A model generated the notes under the pieces. The model did no database searches. It was not told the DNA's origin and worked only from the letters and a program-made list of their open reading frames with translations. The position numbers and the translations under genes were made by a program. Below, piece by piece: positions 6,720 to 16,196 of a DNA stretch of 64,000 bases (within the stretch, counting starts at the first letter, position 1; every line of letters starts with the position of its first letter). Location: contig NZ_CP160403.1 in NCBI RefSeq assembly GCF_040782645.1, forward strand, positions 6,669,001 through 6,733,000, written 5' to 3'. The stretch comes from Streptomyces sp. HUAS ZL42. Its GTDB lineage: Bacteria; Actinomycetota; Actinomycetes; Streptomycetales; Streptomycetaceae.

Positions 6720-9077
6720 ATGAAACCACTGCGCCCAGAAGATCCCGAGCAGCTAGGTCCGTATCGTCTCGTGGCTCGGCTCGGAGCAGGTGGCATGGGC
6801 CGGGTCTACCTGGCGACCGCATCCGACGGCCGTACCGTCGCGGTCAAGGTCATCCGCCCCGAGATGGCGGAGGACAAGAGCTTCCGCACCCGCTTCCGGC
6901 GTGAGGTGGCGGCCGCGGCCGCGGTCGGCGGTGTCTACACGGCACCCGTGGTGGACGCCGCGCCGGACGCCGAGACCCCGTGGCTCGCCACCGCGTACAT
7001 ACCCGGCCCCACCCTTGCCGAGGCGGTCGCCGAACACGGGCCGCTGCCGGTGGAGACGGTCCTCGCGCTGGGGGCGGGCATCGCCGAGGCGCTGATCGCG
7101 GTGCACGCCGAGGGCCTGGTGCACCGCGACCTCAAACCGTCCAACGTGCTGCTCGCCGCGGACGGCCCACGCGTCATCGACTTCGGCATCGTCCGCGCCC
7201 GCGACGGGTACGAACTCACCGGCACCGGCGGTCTGTTCGGCTCCCTCGAGTACATGTGTCCCGAGCAGGCCACCGGCGATCCGATGGGGCCGGAGGGAGA
7301 CGTCTTCTGCCTCGGTTCGGTGCTCGCGTTCGCCGCGTCCGCACAGGCGCCGTTCACCGGTGCGGCTGCGGCCGCCCTCCTCTACCAGGTGGTCCACGGC
7401 TCGCCCGACCTGACCCGGGTGCCCGAGCCGCTGGACAAGATCATCAGCCTCTGTCTCGCCAAGGACCCGGCCCTGCGTATCGGCCCCGACCGGCTCTCCG
7501 CGGCCTGCGCTCCCGGCGGCGCCGAACAGGTGCTGACGGAGGGCTGGTTGCCCGAGCCGGTGACCGCCATGATCGCCGGCTACCGGGCGGCCGTGATGGA
7601 CCTCGACCTCCTCACGCGGACCCCGTTTCCCGCAGAGGCCTGGGGCGACGCACCCGACTCGGTGCCGCCCCCGCCCGGCCGGCGGGCGTCGGCCTGTGTG
7701 ACGGTGGGGCGGTCGTCGTACGACACCGCCGTCGCCGACGGCAGGTGCGGCGCGGCCGGCCCGGCCGGCGTCCGCGAAGCCGGCGGCAGCGGCGACTGCG
7801 GCGCCGGTGGTGTGGGGCTCGCCACCGAACCGCCGGACCAGGAGCCCTTCCCCGCCCCGGAGGAACCGGCGCCGGAACGTTCCGCTGCGCCCGTGCACCG
7901 CCGCACCCCCGTACGTTCCGGTGTCTCCCGGCGCACGATCCTCGCCGCGGCCGCGGGTACGGCCCTCGCCGGGGGCACGGCCCTCGTGTTCTCCCGGCGA
8001 AGGACGAGCGGACAGCCGGGGCGCCCGGTCGGTCCGGCCCCCGAGCCGACCTGGGTCTACCGTGGCGGCCCGCTGCTGCAGACCCCGGCCGTCTTCAACG
8101 ACGGCACGGCCCTGCTGAAGGCCCGCCCCGGCAGCATGATCTGCCTCGACCTGGCGAACGGCTCCCAGCCCAAGTGGGTCTACCAGGGCATCAGCCTCTC
8201 GCCCACCCCGGTCCTGCTGACCTACGGCGCGGCGGTCGCGCTCGGCACCGGCGCGACACTGATCGGCGTCGACCCGGCCAGTGGCGCCGAGCGGTTCACC
8301 CTCGACTTCGGTCAGAACTTCCAGTTCGAGCAGCTGCTCGGCAGTTACAACGGCTACGAGGTCTCGGTCCTGGGCGCCAGTCTGCAGCGGCAGTCCACGG
8401 AGCAGGGCGTCGCGACCTCCACCAGCGCGGTCTTCGGCGTCGATCTCGAGGCCCGCCAGGCCGTCGTCATACCGATCGACCCGGAGGACGTCGGCATCCC
8501 GCTGAAGCCCGTCATCACCTCCGAGTACTTCGTCTACGCCGACGGACTGCGCAACGTGTCGGTCCGCAGCACCCGCGACAGCGGCAGCCTGACCTGGCGG
8601 CACCCGGTGGGCCACGACCTCCGGCCGGATCTGGCCGTGCTCGACCAGACGGTCTTCGCCATCGGCTCGGAGCTGATCGCCCTGGAGCTGCGCACCGGAA
8701 AGCCCCGCTGGCAGGCGAAGGCCGATCGCGGCATGTTCGCCTCCCTCGGGGTGGGCGGCAGCACGGTCTACGTCACCGGCACCGATCCCCACGGCGTCCA
8801 CGCCTTCGACGCGGCGAACGGCACCCGGCGCTGGTTCTGCGAGACCCCCCGCCTGGGCGTCGACAACCCGATCGCGGTGGGGGCGCACACCGTGTACGTT
8901 CCGGCCTTCGAGAACAAGAACGGCTTCTACGCGATCGACACCGCCTCCGGCCGCCTGCTGTGGAACTTCACCGACGGCCGCGAGACCGGTGTCAACGACT
9001 GGCAGGTCTCCTGCGACGGAGCCGGACACCTGGTGGCCCAGCACTTCGACCGCGTCTACGGACTTCCGGTCACCTGA
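6720..9077 (+). CDS. Membrane Ser/Thr protein kinase with PQQ-type beta-propeller sensor domain
   Basis: This 785-residue kinase has an intact Hanks-type domain at about 15-275: glycine loop GAGGMGRVY (22-30), ATP-binding Lys43, HRDLKPSN (135-142, catalytic Asp137) and DFG (154-156). A disordered Pro/Gly/Glu-rich linker follows. A single membrane segment at about 406-424 is preceded by SRRTIL, a twin-arginine-like motif. The C-terminal ~340 residues repeat WxY/LDLANG/IDTASG blades of a PQQ-like propeller and should lie outside the membrane. The layout resembles Streptomyces AfsK-type kinases. It is probably an environmental or envelope sensor. It is transcribed alone, with a strong terminator at 9089. 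Confidence 0.93.
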   Translation: MKPLRPEDPEQLGPYRLVARLGAGGMGRVYLATASDGRTVAVKVIRPEMAEDKSFRTRFRREVAAAAAVGGVYTAPVVDAAPDAETPWLATAYIPGPTLAEAVAEHGPLPVETVLALGAGIAEALIAVHAEGLVHRDLKPSNVLLAADGPRVIDFGIVRARDGYELTGTGGLFGSLEYMCPEQATGDPMGPEGDVFCLGSVLAFAASAQAPFTGAAAAALLYQVVHGSPDLTRVPEPLDKIISLCLAKDPALRIGPDRLSAACAPGGAEQVLTEGWLPEPVTAMIAGYRAAVMDLDLLTRTPFPAEAWGDAPDSVPPPPGRRASACVTVGRSSYDTAVADGRCGAAGPAGVREAGGSGDCGAGGVGLATEPPDQEPFPAPEEPAPERSAAPVHRRTPVRSGVSRRTILAAAAGTALAGGTALVFSRRRTSGQPGRPVGPAPEPTWVYRGGPLLQTPAVFNDGTALLKARPGSMICLDLANGSQPKWVYQGISLSPTPVLLTYGAAVALGTGATLIGVDPASGAERFTLDFGQNFQFEQLLGSYNGYEVSVLGASLQRQSTEQGVATSTSAVFGVDLEARQAVVIPIDPEDVGIPLKPVITSEYFVYADGLRNVSVRSTRDSGSLTWRHPVGHDLRPDLAVLDQTVFAIGSELIALELRTGKPRWQAKADRGMFASLGVGGSTVYVTGTDPHGVHAFDAANGTRRWFCETPRLGVDNPIAVGAHTVYVPAFENKNGFYAIDTASGRLLWNFTDGRETGVNDWQVSCDGAGHLVAQHFDRVYGLPVT

Positions 9078-9088
9078 CCACCGACGAA

Positions 9089-9121
9089 ACGCCCCATCCG
9101 CTCCGACGAGGGATGGGGCGT
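9089..9121. terminator. Bidirectional hairpin terminator between convergent genes
   Basis: ACGCCCCATCC and GGATGGGGCGT are perfect 11-bp arms around an 11-nt loop, sitting between the kinase stop (9077) and the DUF475 gene stop (9154). There is no U-tract, as is usual in Streptomyces, but the stem is strong and the position fits termination from both sides. Confidence 0.85.
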
Positions 9122-9153
9122 GTCGCCGTGCCGAGCCGGCGTCCGGGGGAAGG

Positions 9154-10299
9154 TCACGCCCCGGACGAGACCTCCGCCTTCTCCTCCCGGGACGGGTCCT
9201 GCGCCTCGGCAGACCCGAGCGCCCGGTTGCGGCGGACGGACGAGAGGAACGACGCCGCGATCAGGATCACTCCGACCAGGCCGGTGATGATCTCGCTGAT
9301 CTGGTGCTGGATGGTGATCAGCAGGATCGCGGCGAGGGCGCCGATGGCGTAGTGGGCGCCGTGCTCCAGGTAGACGTAGTCGTCGAGGGTGCCCTGGCGG
9401 ACCAGGTAGACCGTGAGCGACCGGACGTACATCGCGCCGATGCCGAGGCCGAGCGCCATCCAGAAGATGTGGTTGGTGATGGCGAACGCGCCGATCACGC
9501 CGTCGAAGGAGAAGGACGCGTCCAGGACCTCCAGGTAGAGGAAGAGGAAGAACGCGGCCTTGCCGGCGAGGGCGACGGCCGAGACGGGCCTGCCCTCGGC
9601 CCGGGCCTTCTCCTCCTCCTCGTGCTCGTGTTCCTCCTCTTCTTCGAGCCTGTCCTCGAAGTACCCGGAGAGACCGCCGACCACGAGGTAGGTGATCAGA
9701 CCGGCGACACCGGAGAGCAGCACGGTGGCGGACTTGTCCGCGTGCCCCGTGCTGACGTGCGCCTGGGTGGCGAAGGTCATCGCGGAGACCATCAGGACGA
9801 TGAGCGCGATGCAGACCGAGAGCATGTCGACCTTGCCGAGCTTGGCCAGCGGGCGCTCGATCCAGCGCAGCCACTGGATGTCGCGGTCCTCGAAGATGAA
9901 GTCGAGGAAGATCATCAGCAGGAACATGCCACCGAAGGCGGCGATCGCCGGGTGGGCGTCGGTGACCAGGTCCTCGTAGCGGTCCGGCTCGTCGAGGGCG
10001 AGCTGCACCGCCTCGATCGGCCCGACCTTGGCGCTGATGGCGACGATGACGACCGGGAAGACCAGCCGCATGCCGAACACCGCGATCAGAATGCCCAGGG
10101 TGAGGAAGATCTTCTGCCAGAAGGCGTTCATCTTCTTCAGGATTCCGGCGTTGACGACCGCGTTGTCGAAGGACAGCGAGATCTCCAGGACCGACAGGAT
10201 CAGCACGATCCCGAAGGCCTCCCAGCCCCACTGCCACGCGGCGAACGCGAGACCGAGCGCCGTGACCGCGAACGACCAGCCGAAGGTTTTCAGCATCAT
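9154..10299 (-). CDS. DUF475/TerC-like integral membrane protein
   Basis: A 381-residue polytopic membrane protein of the DUF475 branch of the TerC superfamily. Paired acidic signatures sit inside membrane helices: LEISLSFDNAVVN near the N-terminus and LEVLDASFSFDGV in the second half, as expected for metal-binding TerC-type proteins. An acidic His/Glu-rich cytoplasmic loop (EEEEEHEHEEEE) lies between the halves. Relatives are linked to tellurium and metal stress. The two start codons are adjacent (10299 and 10296). The gene lies two bases after the stress-protein stop and continues the tct operon, an unusual partnership. Confidence 0.88.
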   Translation of the reverse strand: MMLKTFGWSFAVTALGLAFAAWQWGWEAFGIVLILSVLEISLSFDNAVVNAGILKKMNAFWQKIFLTLGILIAVFGMRLVFPVVIVAISAKVGPIEAVQLALDEPDRYEDLVTDAHPAIAAFGGMFLLMIFLDFIFEDRDIQWLRWIERPLAKLGKVDMLSVCIALIVLMVSAMTFATQAHVSTGHADKSATVLLSGVAGLITYLVVGGLSGYFEDRLEEEEEHEHEEEEKARAEGRPVSAVALAGKAAFFLFLYLEVLDASFSFDGVIGAFAITNHIFWMALGLGIGAMYVRSLTVYLVRQGTLDDYVYLEHGAHYAIGALAAILLITIQHQISEIITGLVGVILIAASFLSSVRRNRALGSAEAQDPSREEKAEVSSGA

Positions 10300-10301
10300 T
10301 C

Positions 10302-10697
10302 TTATGCCGCCGCCTTCACCGCGAGGACCGGGCAGCCTGCTCCCAGCAGGATCTGCTGCGCGGCCGAGCCCATGATCAGCTTTCCGACCGCGCTCCGGCG
10401 CCGCAGTCCGATCACCACCAGGGACACGTCCGCCCGCTCCGCCATTTCGATGATCTCCTCGGCGGCGTCGCCGCCGCCGAGCACCTGGCGGATGTCGAAC
10501 TCGACACCCAGCGCGGCCAGGTCCTCGCGTACATGGGCAAGATCGGGCTCCTGCGCGAACCGCGGGTCCACATAGGCGTCGCCCCGCGAGGTGTTGATCA
10601 CCAGCAGTTTCTCGCCGCGCAGGCGGGCCTCGTCGATCCCCGCGCGCAGCGCGGCCTCACCCTCGGGTGAGGGTACGTAACCGACCAATACGGTCAT
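10302..10697 (-). CDS. Universal stress protein (UspA family)
   Basis: A 131-residue single Usp domain. It has the N-terminal strand MTVLVGYVPS, the helix EARLRGEKLLVI and the C-terminal nucleotide-binding loop GLRRRSAVGKLIMGS (97-111), the G-x2-G-x9-G-(S/T) pattern of ATP-binding Usp proteins. It is placed 23 bp after tctA and two bases before the DUF475 gene, so all are likely co-transcribed. It may bind ATP and modulate the transporter or the membrane protein. That role is inferred from position only. Confidence 0.88.
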   Translation of the reverse strand: MTVLVGYVPSPEGEAALRAGIDEARLRGEKLLVINTSRGDAYVDPRFAQEPDLAHVREDLAALGVEFDIRQVLGGGDAAEEIIEMAERADVSLVVIGLRRRSAVGKLIMGSAAQQILLGAGCPVLAVKAAA

Positions 10698-10720
10698 GTC
10701 TGTTCAACCTCTCCAGGCTC

Positions 10721-12220
10721 TCAGGCACTTCGCTCACGCAGGGGACGTACGACGAACCGTCGGACCAGCGGCCAGACGAGCACCAGGACGATCGTGGTGT
10801 AGACCGCGTACGACACCGGTCCGCCCACCAGCCCCGACAGTTCGCCGCCCGACAGCTGCAGGGAGCGCCGTCCCTGCAGTTCGGCCCGGGGGCCGAGGAT
10901 GACGCCGACGATCAGGGGCAGCACCGGCAGTCCGAACCGCCGCATCGCGAACCCGAGGAGTCCCAGCAACAGCAGCAGGAACAGGTCCAGGGGCTGTGCG
11001 TTGACGGCGTACGCACCCATCGACGCGAAGAACAGGATTCCGGCGTACAGATAAGGGCGGGGAATCTGCAGCAGCTTCGCCCAGGCGGGCGCGAGCGGCA
11101 GATTCAGCAGGAGCAGCAGCAGGTTGCCGATGAACAGGCTGGCGATCAGCACCCACACGAGGCTCGCCTCGCGCTCGAACAGCAGGGGGCCGGGCTGGAT
11201 GCCGTACGACTGGAAGGCCGCCAGCATGACCGCCGCCGTGGCGTTCGTCGGCAGGCCGATCGCCAGCATGGGGACAAGCGTGCCCGCCGCGGACGCGTTG
11301 TTCGCGGCCTCCGGGCCGGCCACACCCTCGATGGCGCCCTTGCCGAACTCCTCGGGGTGCTTGGTCAGCCGCTTCTCCGTCGCGTACGACAGGAAGGTCG
11401 GTATCTCCGCGCCACCGGCCGGCAGCGCGCCGAACGGGAAGCCGAACGCCGTGCCCCGCAGCCACGGCAGCCACGACCGCTTCCAGTCCTTCTTGCCCAT
11501 CCACGGCGTGCCGACCGGGATGACCTCGGCGGGCTTGCGCCGCAGATGCGCGGCCACCCACAGCGCCTCGCCGACGGCGAAGATACCCACGGCGACGACG
11601 ACCACGTCGATCCCGTCCGCCAGCTGGGGGATGCCCAGCGTGAGCCGCTGCTGTCCGGACACCGCGTCGATGCCGACCAGGCCGATCGTCAGGCCCAGCA
11701 GCAGCGAGATCAGGCCCCTGATGCGGGAGGAGCCCAGCACGGACGTGACCGCGATGAAGGAGAGCAGCATCAGGGCGAAGTAGTCCGGCGCGCCCAGGCT
11801 GACCGCGAAGTCCACCACGATCGGGGTCACCAGCACCAGCAGCAGGGTGCCGATGGTGCCCGCCACGAACGAACCGATGGCGGCGGTGGCGAGCGCCTGC
11901 GCCGCCCGTCCGGCCTTGGCCATCTTGTTGCCCTCGATGGCCGTCACCACCGACGACGACTCGCCGGGGGTGTTCAGCAGGATGGAGGTGGTGGACCCGC
12001 CGTACATGCCGCCGTAGAAGATGCCGGCGAACATGATGAACGCCTGGACCGGCTCCATCCCGTAGGTGATCGGCAGCAGCAGGGCCACGGTCATCGCCGG
12101 GCCGATGCCCGGCAGGACGCCCACCGCGGTGCCGACGACGACGCCTATCAGCGCCAGCAGCAGGTTCATCGGGGCCACGACGTCCGCGAAGCCCTGCATG
12201 AGGTTGTTCAGGTTGTCCAT
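10721..12220 (-). CDS. tctA: Tripartite tricarboxylate transporter, large membrane subunit TctA
   Basis: A 499-residue, 11-12-helix subunit with the TctA signatures: [14 protein letters not shown] at residues 31-44, [16 protein letters not shown] (67-82) followed by TPGE, and [11 protein letters not shown] in the second half. It forms the solute channel of a secondary transporter for citrate or related carboxylates, working with TctB and the binding protein TctC. The stop of tctB overlaps its ATG (TGATG). The C-terminus is short and basic. The exact substrate is set by TctC and cannot be read here. Confidence 0.95.
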   Translation of the reverse strand: MDNLNNLMQGFADVVAPMNLLLALIGVVVGTAVGVLPGIGPAMTVALLLPITYGMEPVQAFIMFAGIFYGGMYGGSTTSILLNTPGESSSVVTAIEGNKMAKAGRAAQALATAAIGSFVAGTIGTLLLVLVTPIVVDFAVSLGAPDYFALMLLSFIAVTSVLGSSRIRGLISLLLGLTIGLVGIDAVSGQQRLTLGIPQLADGIDVVVVAVGIFAVGEALWVAAHLRRKPAEVIPVGTPWMGKKDWKRSWLPWLRGTAFGFPFGALPAGGAEIPTFLSYATEKRLTKHPEEFGKGAIEGVAGPEAANNASAAGTLVPMLAIGLPTNATAAVMLAAFQSYGIQPGPLLFEREASLVWVLIASLFIGNLLLLLLNLPLAPAWAKLLQIPRPYLYAGILFFASMGAYAVNAQPLDLFLLLLLGLLGFAMRRFGLPVLPLIVGVILGPRAELQGRRSLQLSGGELSGLVGGPVSYAVYTTIVLVLVWPLVRRFVVRPLRERSA

Positions 12221-12756
12221 CACAGGATCCCTTGCAGCACGCCGGCCGGGAGGTTCACACCGAGCCCGATCGCGAAGGCGTAGAACGTGGTGAGGGACAG
12301 CGTCACCGCGATCAGCAGATTGCGTACGTAGTGCCGGTTGCCGAGGGCGAAGGCCGTCCCCCAGAACAGCAGCGTGCCGCTGATCACCCAGCCGAGCCGT
12401 TCGATGAGCACCGCGTTCACCACGAACGCGCCGATCAGCAGCACCACCGTGCGCCAGTCGCTGCCCTGGGAGAGGTCGACGTCCTCGCCGGCCTCCGGCT
12501 CGCCATGGCCGCCCCTGGCCACGTCGACCGCGTACAGCGCGGCGACCACCAGGAGCAGCACGCCCAGGATCACCGGCACCGCGCGCGGACCGACCGGGTC
12601 GGTGCTGCTGGTGATGTGCGGGATCCCGAGCCCGTCCACGATCACCGCGGTGCCCAGCAGGGCGAGGAACGCGCACACACCGTACTGTGCGCGGTCCCCA
12701 CCCCGGGGCGGACGGGCGTCCTCCACGGTCCGTTCGTCCGTCATCTGGGAGCTCAT
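12220..12756 (-). CDS. tctB: Tripartite tricarboxylate transporter, small membrane subunit TctB
   Basis: A 178-residue protein with four hydrophobic segments at about 27-44, 58-80, 103-125 and 143-170, the size and pattern of TctB. The cytoplasmic N-terminus (about 25 residues) and the middle loop ([15 protein letters not shown]) are charged. It overlaps tctC by four bases and tctA by one, so the three subunits are translationally coupled. TctB is poorly conserved in general, and this call leans on operon position as much as on sequence. Confidence 0.92.
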   Translation of the reverse strand: MSSQMTDERTVEDARPPRGGDRAQYGVCAFLALLGTAVIVDGLGIPHITSSTDPVGPRAVPVILGVLLLVVAALYAVDVARGGHGEPEAGEDVDLSQGSDWRTVVLLIGAFVVNAVLIERLGWVISGTLLFWGTAFALGNRHYVRNLLIAVTLSLTTFYAFAIGLGVNLPAGVLQGIL

Positions 12757-13763
12757 GCCAGTCCGAGCTCTGCCAGCAGGTCGGCGACGGTCTTGTCCTG
12801 GTCCTTCAGGTACGTGCCGAACTCGTCACCGGTGATGAAGGCGTCGGTCCAGCCGCGCTTGGTCAGCTCGTCCTTCCACTGCGTCGAGTCGTGCATCTTG
12901 GTCAGCGAGTCGATCCAGGTCTTCTTCTGCGCGTCGGTGATCCCGGGAGGGGCGACGACGCCGCGCCAGTTGGTGAATACCAGGTCGATCCCGGAGTCCT
13001 TGAGGGTGGGGGCGTCCTTCACCGCCGCGATCGGCTTCTCGCTGGTCACCGCCAAGACGCGCACCTGTCCGGCCTCGATCTGGTCGAGGAACTCGCCGTA
13101 GCCGCTGGCGCCGAAGGCGACCTTGTTGCCCAGGATGGCGGGCAGCAGCTCACCGCCGCCGTCGTAGGAGACGTAGTTGACCTTCTTCGGCTCGATGCCG
13201 ACCGCCTTCGCCAGCTGCATCGGCAGCAGGTGGTCCGGGCCGCCCGGCGACGAGCCGCCGCCCACGGCGACCTTCTTCGGGTCCTTCTTCCACGCGGTGA
13301 CCAGGTCGTCGATCGTCTTGTAGGGGGAGTCCTTCGACACGACGATCGCGCCGGCCTCCTCGATCAGCTTGGCGAGCGGCGTGGTGTCGGTCAGCGTCGC
13401 GGCGGACTTCGAGGTGTAGGACGAGCCGACGACTCCCAGGCCCATCTGCATGGCGAGCTTGCCGTTGCCCTTCTCGTTCACCAGGCGCTGCAGGCCGACG
13501 GTGCCGCCGGCGCCCGGCAGGTTGTACACCTGGACCCCGGACGCCGTCTTGGAGTCCTGCATCACCTGGGCGACGGTCCTGGCGGTGACGTCGTACCCGC
13601 TGCCCGGGGTGTTGGGCACCATGAGGCGCAGGCCGGTGACGGGCTTGGAGCTTCCGCTCCCGCTCCCCGAATCCTCCTTCTCCGCGGTGGCGCCGCAGGC
13701 GCTGACGGCGAGCATCGACACAGTGGCAAGAGCTCCGAGAAGTGCGGCTCTGCGAGTTCTCAT
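12753..13763 (-). CDS. tctC: Tripartite tricarboxylate transporter substrate-binding lipoprotein TctC
   Basis: A 336-residue binding protein with a lipoprotein signal. RTRRAALLG is followed by a hydrophobic core and the lipobox VSAC, with Cys23 as lipidated residue; a Ser/Gly linker comes next. The mature part shows the Bug/TctC pattern: [26 protein letters not shown] and [12 protein letters not shown]. It captures the carboxylate outside the membrane and delivers it to TctA/B. The gene is the first of the operon and is divergent from the sensor kinase at 13861. About 100 bp separate them, which probably contains both promoters and the response regulator's binding site. Confidence 0.95.
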   Translation of the reverse strand: MRTRRAALLGALATVSMLAVSACGATAEKEDSGSGSGSSKPVTGLRLMVPNTPGSGYDVTARTVAQVMQDSKTASGVQVYNLPGAGGTVGLQRLVNEKGNGKLAMQMGLGVVGSSYTSKSAATLTDTTPLAKLIEEAGAIVVSKDSPYKTIDDLVTAWKKDPKKVAVGGGSSPGGPDHLLPMQLAKAVGIEPKKVNYVSYDGGGELLPAILGNKVAFGASGYGEFLDQIEAGQVRVLAVTSEKPIAAVKDAPTLKDSGIDLVFTNWRGVVAPPGITDAQKKTWIDSLTKMHDSTQWKDELTKRGWTDAFITGDEFGTYLKDQDKTVADLLAELGLA

Positions 13764-13860
13764 GGCTCATCTCTTTCGCTTGGGCGAGTCCGGCGCCATG
13801 ATTGTGCGATCCCCGTGAAAGCCCGTCTCTGTTGTGTGACCATTGAAGGTTGAGTTCATT

Positions 13861-15522
13861 GTGGTCGTGACGTCCCGACGTCATACGCTCGCCGGTGAGC
13901 TGCTGGTATTGCAGCTCGCCATCGTGGTGATCGTGCTCGTCGCGGTGGCCGCCGTCTCGCTCGCGCAGTCGAAGGCGACGTTCGACCGCGTGGAGGGGCG
14001 CCGGGTGGCCGCCCTCGCCGAAGAGATGGCCGGAAACCCACTGCTGCGCGCGCAGCTCGTGCTGCCCGCCCCCAGTGAGATGCTCGCCCCGCTGCTGCAG
14101 ACCACCATGACCCGGTCCAACGTAACCTCCGTCACAGTCGCCGACGAGCGCGGTGAGATCGTCGCCGCCACCAATCCCACGCTGGTCGGGACACAGCTGC
14201 CGGTGGACGGGCCGAGCGTCGCGCAGGCGCGCGGCTGGTCGGGGGAGCTGCCGGTGGACGGGGTGCGTGAGCTGGTGGCCCAGGTCCCGGTACTCGGCGA
14301 GCACAGGGACCACGTGGGCGAGCACCTCGGCACGGTCATGATCGGCCGGGCCTCACCGTCGGCCTGGCAGCGGCTGAGCGGCGCCTCCTCGTATCTGCTC
14401 GCCTACCTCGGCATCGCGAGCGTGCTCGGGGTGGCCGGGTCCTGGCTGCTGGCCCGGCGGATCAAGCGCCAGACCTTCGGCCTCGAACCACGCGAGATCG
14501 CCGGTCTCGCCGAGCACCGTGAGGCGATGCTGTTCGGGATCGCCGAGGGTGTGATCGCGCTCGATCCGAGGCTGCGGCTCACGCTGGTGAACGAGGTCGG
14601 CCGCAGACTGCTCGACCTCCCCCAGGACTCTGTCGGGATGAGCCTGGCCGATCTGGGCATCGAGGGCAGGCTGTACGACGTACTGGCAGGGACGGGCGGC
14701 GAACACACCGACGGACACGGCACCGGGGGACGCGACGAGGTGGTGGTGCGCCGGGGCCGCGTGCTGGTGATGAACCGCATGGACGTCACCAAGGACGGCC
14801 GGCGCCTCGGCTCGGTCACCACCTTGCGGGACCGTACCGAACTGGCCCAACTGGAACGCGAGTTGGGCTCGTTCCGGAGCAGTACCGAACTGCTGCGCGC
14901 GCAGGCCCACGAGTTCTCCAACCAGCTGCACACCATCTCCGGGCTCATCCAGATCGGCGAGCACGACGAGGTCGTACGGTACGTCCGGGCCCTGCGCAAG
15001 CACCGTGAGTCGCTCGATCTGACCCTCACCAGCAGGGTCCGTGACCGGGCCGTCGCCGCGCTGCTCATGGCCAAGTCGGCACTCGCGGCGGAGCGCCGGG
15101 TCCAGTTGCGGATCTCCGAGCGCACGGCCCTGGACAAGCTGGAGCCGACCGACTCCGCGGACGTGGCGACGGTGCTCGGCAACCTCGTCGACAACGCCCT
15201 CGACGCGGCCGCGGCCGGGGAGCACGACGACGACGCGTGGGTGGAGGTCGAGCTGCGCCAGGACGCCTCGAGTGTGGAGATCGCCGTACGTGACTCGGGC
15301 CCCGGAGTGGCTCCCGAGCTCGCGCAGGAGGTGTTCTCCCACGGCTTCACCACGAAGGCCGCGCAGGGCGGCGACCGGGGTATCGGGCTGGCACTCACCC
15401 GGCTGGTCTGCAAGCGCAGGGGCGGTGAGGTGTCGGTGGCGAACACAGAGACGGGCGCCGTGTTCACGGCCAGGATGTCCGTCGGCCGGCTGGCCGGCCG
15501 GGAGACGGAGGAAGTCCGGTGA
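13861..15522 (+). CDS. CitA/DcuS-type sensor histidine kinase
   Basis: A 553-residue two-pass sensor kinase. TM1 is at about 15-36, an extracytoplasmic PASTA/CitA-like PAS sensor at 37-172 and TM2 at about 178-198. A cytoplasmic PAS domain covers about 215-330. The dimerisation region has phospho-acceptor His350 in AQAHEFSNQLHTISG, followed by an N-box (LGNLVDNALDAA) and G-boxes (DSGPGV, GDRGIGLAL). GTG 13861 is chosen because GAAGGT lies nine bases upstream; a TTG at 13843 would add six residues. It is divergent from tctCBA and coupled to the regulator by GTGA, so it most likely senses the carboxylate imported by Tct. Confidence 0.92.
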   Translation: MVVTSRRHTLAGELLVLQLAIVVIVLVAVAAVSLAQSKATFDRVEGRRVAALAEEMAGNPLLRAQLVLPAPSEMLAPLLQTTMTRSNVTSVTVADERGEIVAATNPTLVGTQLPVDGPSVAQARGWSGELPVDGVRELVAQVPVLGEHRDHVGEHLGTVMIGRASPSAWQRLSGASSYLLAYLGIASVLGVAGSWLLARRIKRQTFGLEPREIAGLAEHREAMLFGIAEGVIALDPRLRLTLVNEVGRRLLDLPQDSVGMSLADLGIEGRLYDVLAGTGGEHTDGHGTGGRDEVVVRRGRVLVMNRMDVTKDGRRLGSVTTLRDRTELAQLERELGSFRSSTELLRAQAHEFSNQLHTISGLIQIGEHDEVVRYVRALRKHRESLDLTLTSRVRDRAVAALLMAKSALAAERRVQLRISERTALDKLEPTDSADVATVLGNLVDNALDAAAAGEHDDDAWVEVELRQDASSVEIAVRDSGPGVAPELAQEVFSHGFTTKAAQGGDRGIGLALTRLVCKRRGGEVSVANTETGAVFTARMSVGRLAGRETEEVR

Positions 15523-16196
15523 TCGACGTACTCGTGGTCGAGGACGATTTCATGGTGGCGCGTGTCCACCGCGGATTCGTCGACAGTGTCGAGGGCTTCC
15601 GTGTGGTCGGCACGGCGAACTGCGGGGAGCAGGCGCTCACCGCCGCCGCAGAGCTGCAGCCCGACCTGGTCCTGCTCGACCTCTATCTGCCCGACATGTT
15701 CGGCCTGGATGTCGTACCCCGGCTACGGAGCGCGGGCCATGACTGCGACGTGATGGTGATCAGCGCCGCCCGCGAGGCGGAGGCGGTCCGCGGCGCGGTC
15801 CGGCAGGGCGTCGTCGACTACCTGCTGAAGCCCTTCGACGCCGACGAGCTCAAGGACAGGCTGGAACGCTACAGCGCCCGGCGCAGCAATCTGAGCGCCG
15901 GGACGGTGAGTGGACAGGCCGATGTGGACCGGGCACTGGGCCGGGTCGCGGCTCCGACGGTGACGCCCACTCTGCCGAAGGGCATGAGCGTGGAGACCTC
16001 GGAACTGGTCGAACGCGCGCTGCGCGAGGCCGGCGGAACGCTGTCCGCGGCCGAGTGCGCGACGCGGGTCGGCGTCTCCCGCGTCAGCGCGCGCCGCTAT
16101 CTCGAACACCTCACCGTCACGGGCCGGGCGGTGGTGTCGCTGCGCTACGGCCAGGCGGGCCGCCCCGAGCGCCGCTACCACTGGCACGCCCGGTGA
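15519..16196 (+). CDS. CitB/DcuR-type response regulator
   Basis: A 225-residue regulator. The receiver domain covers residues 1-120 with acidic VVEDD (6-10), phospho-acceptor Asp54 (VLLDLYLPD) and conserved Lys in LLKPFD. A C-terminal winged helix follows (SAAECATRVGVSRVSARR). It should be phosphorylated by the upstream kinase and control the divergent tct operon. The GTG start overlaps the kinase stop (GTGA). The last ten codons (PERRYHWHAR) are the source of the downstream tandem repeats: each repeat restates a decayed copy of this 3' end. Confidence 0.93.
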   Translation: MIDVLVVEDDFMVARVHRGFVDSVEGFRVVGTANCGEQALTAAAELQPDLVLLDLYLPDMFGLDVVPRLRSAGHDCDVMVISAAREAEAVRGAVRQGVVDYLLKPFDADELKDRLERYSARRSNLSAGTVSGQADVDRALGRVAAPTVTPTLPKGMSVETSELVERALREAGGTLSAAECATRVGVSRVSARRYLEHLTVTGRAVVSLRYGQAGRPERRYHWHAR

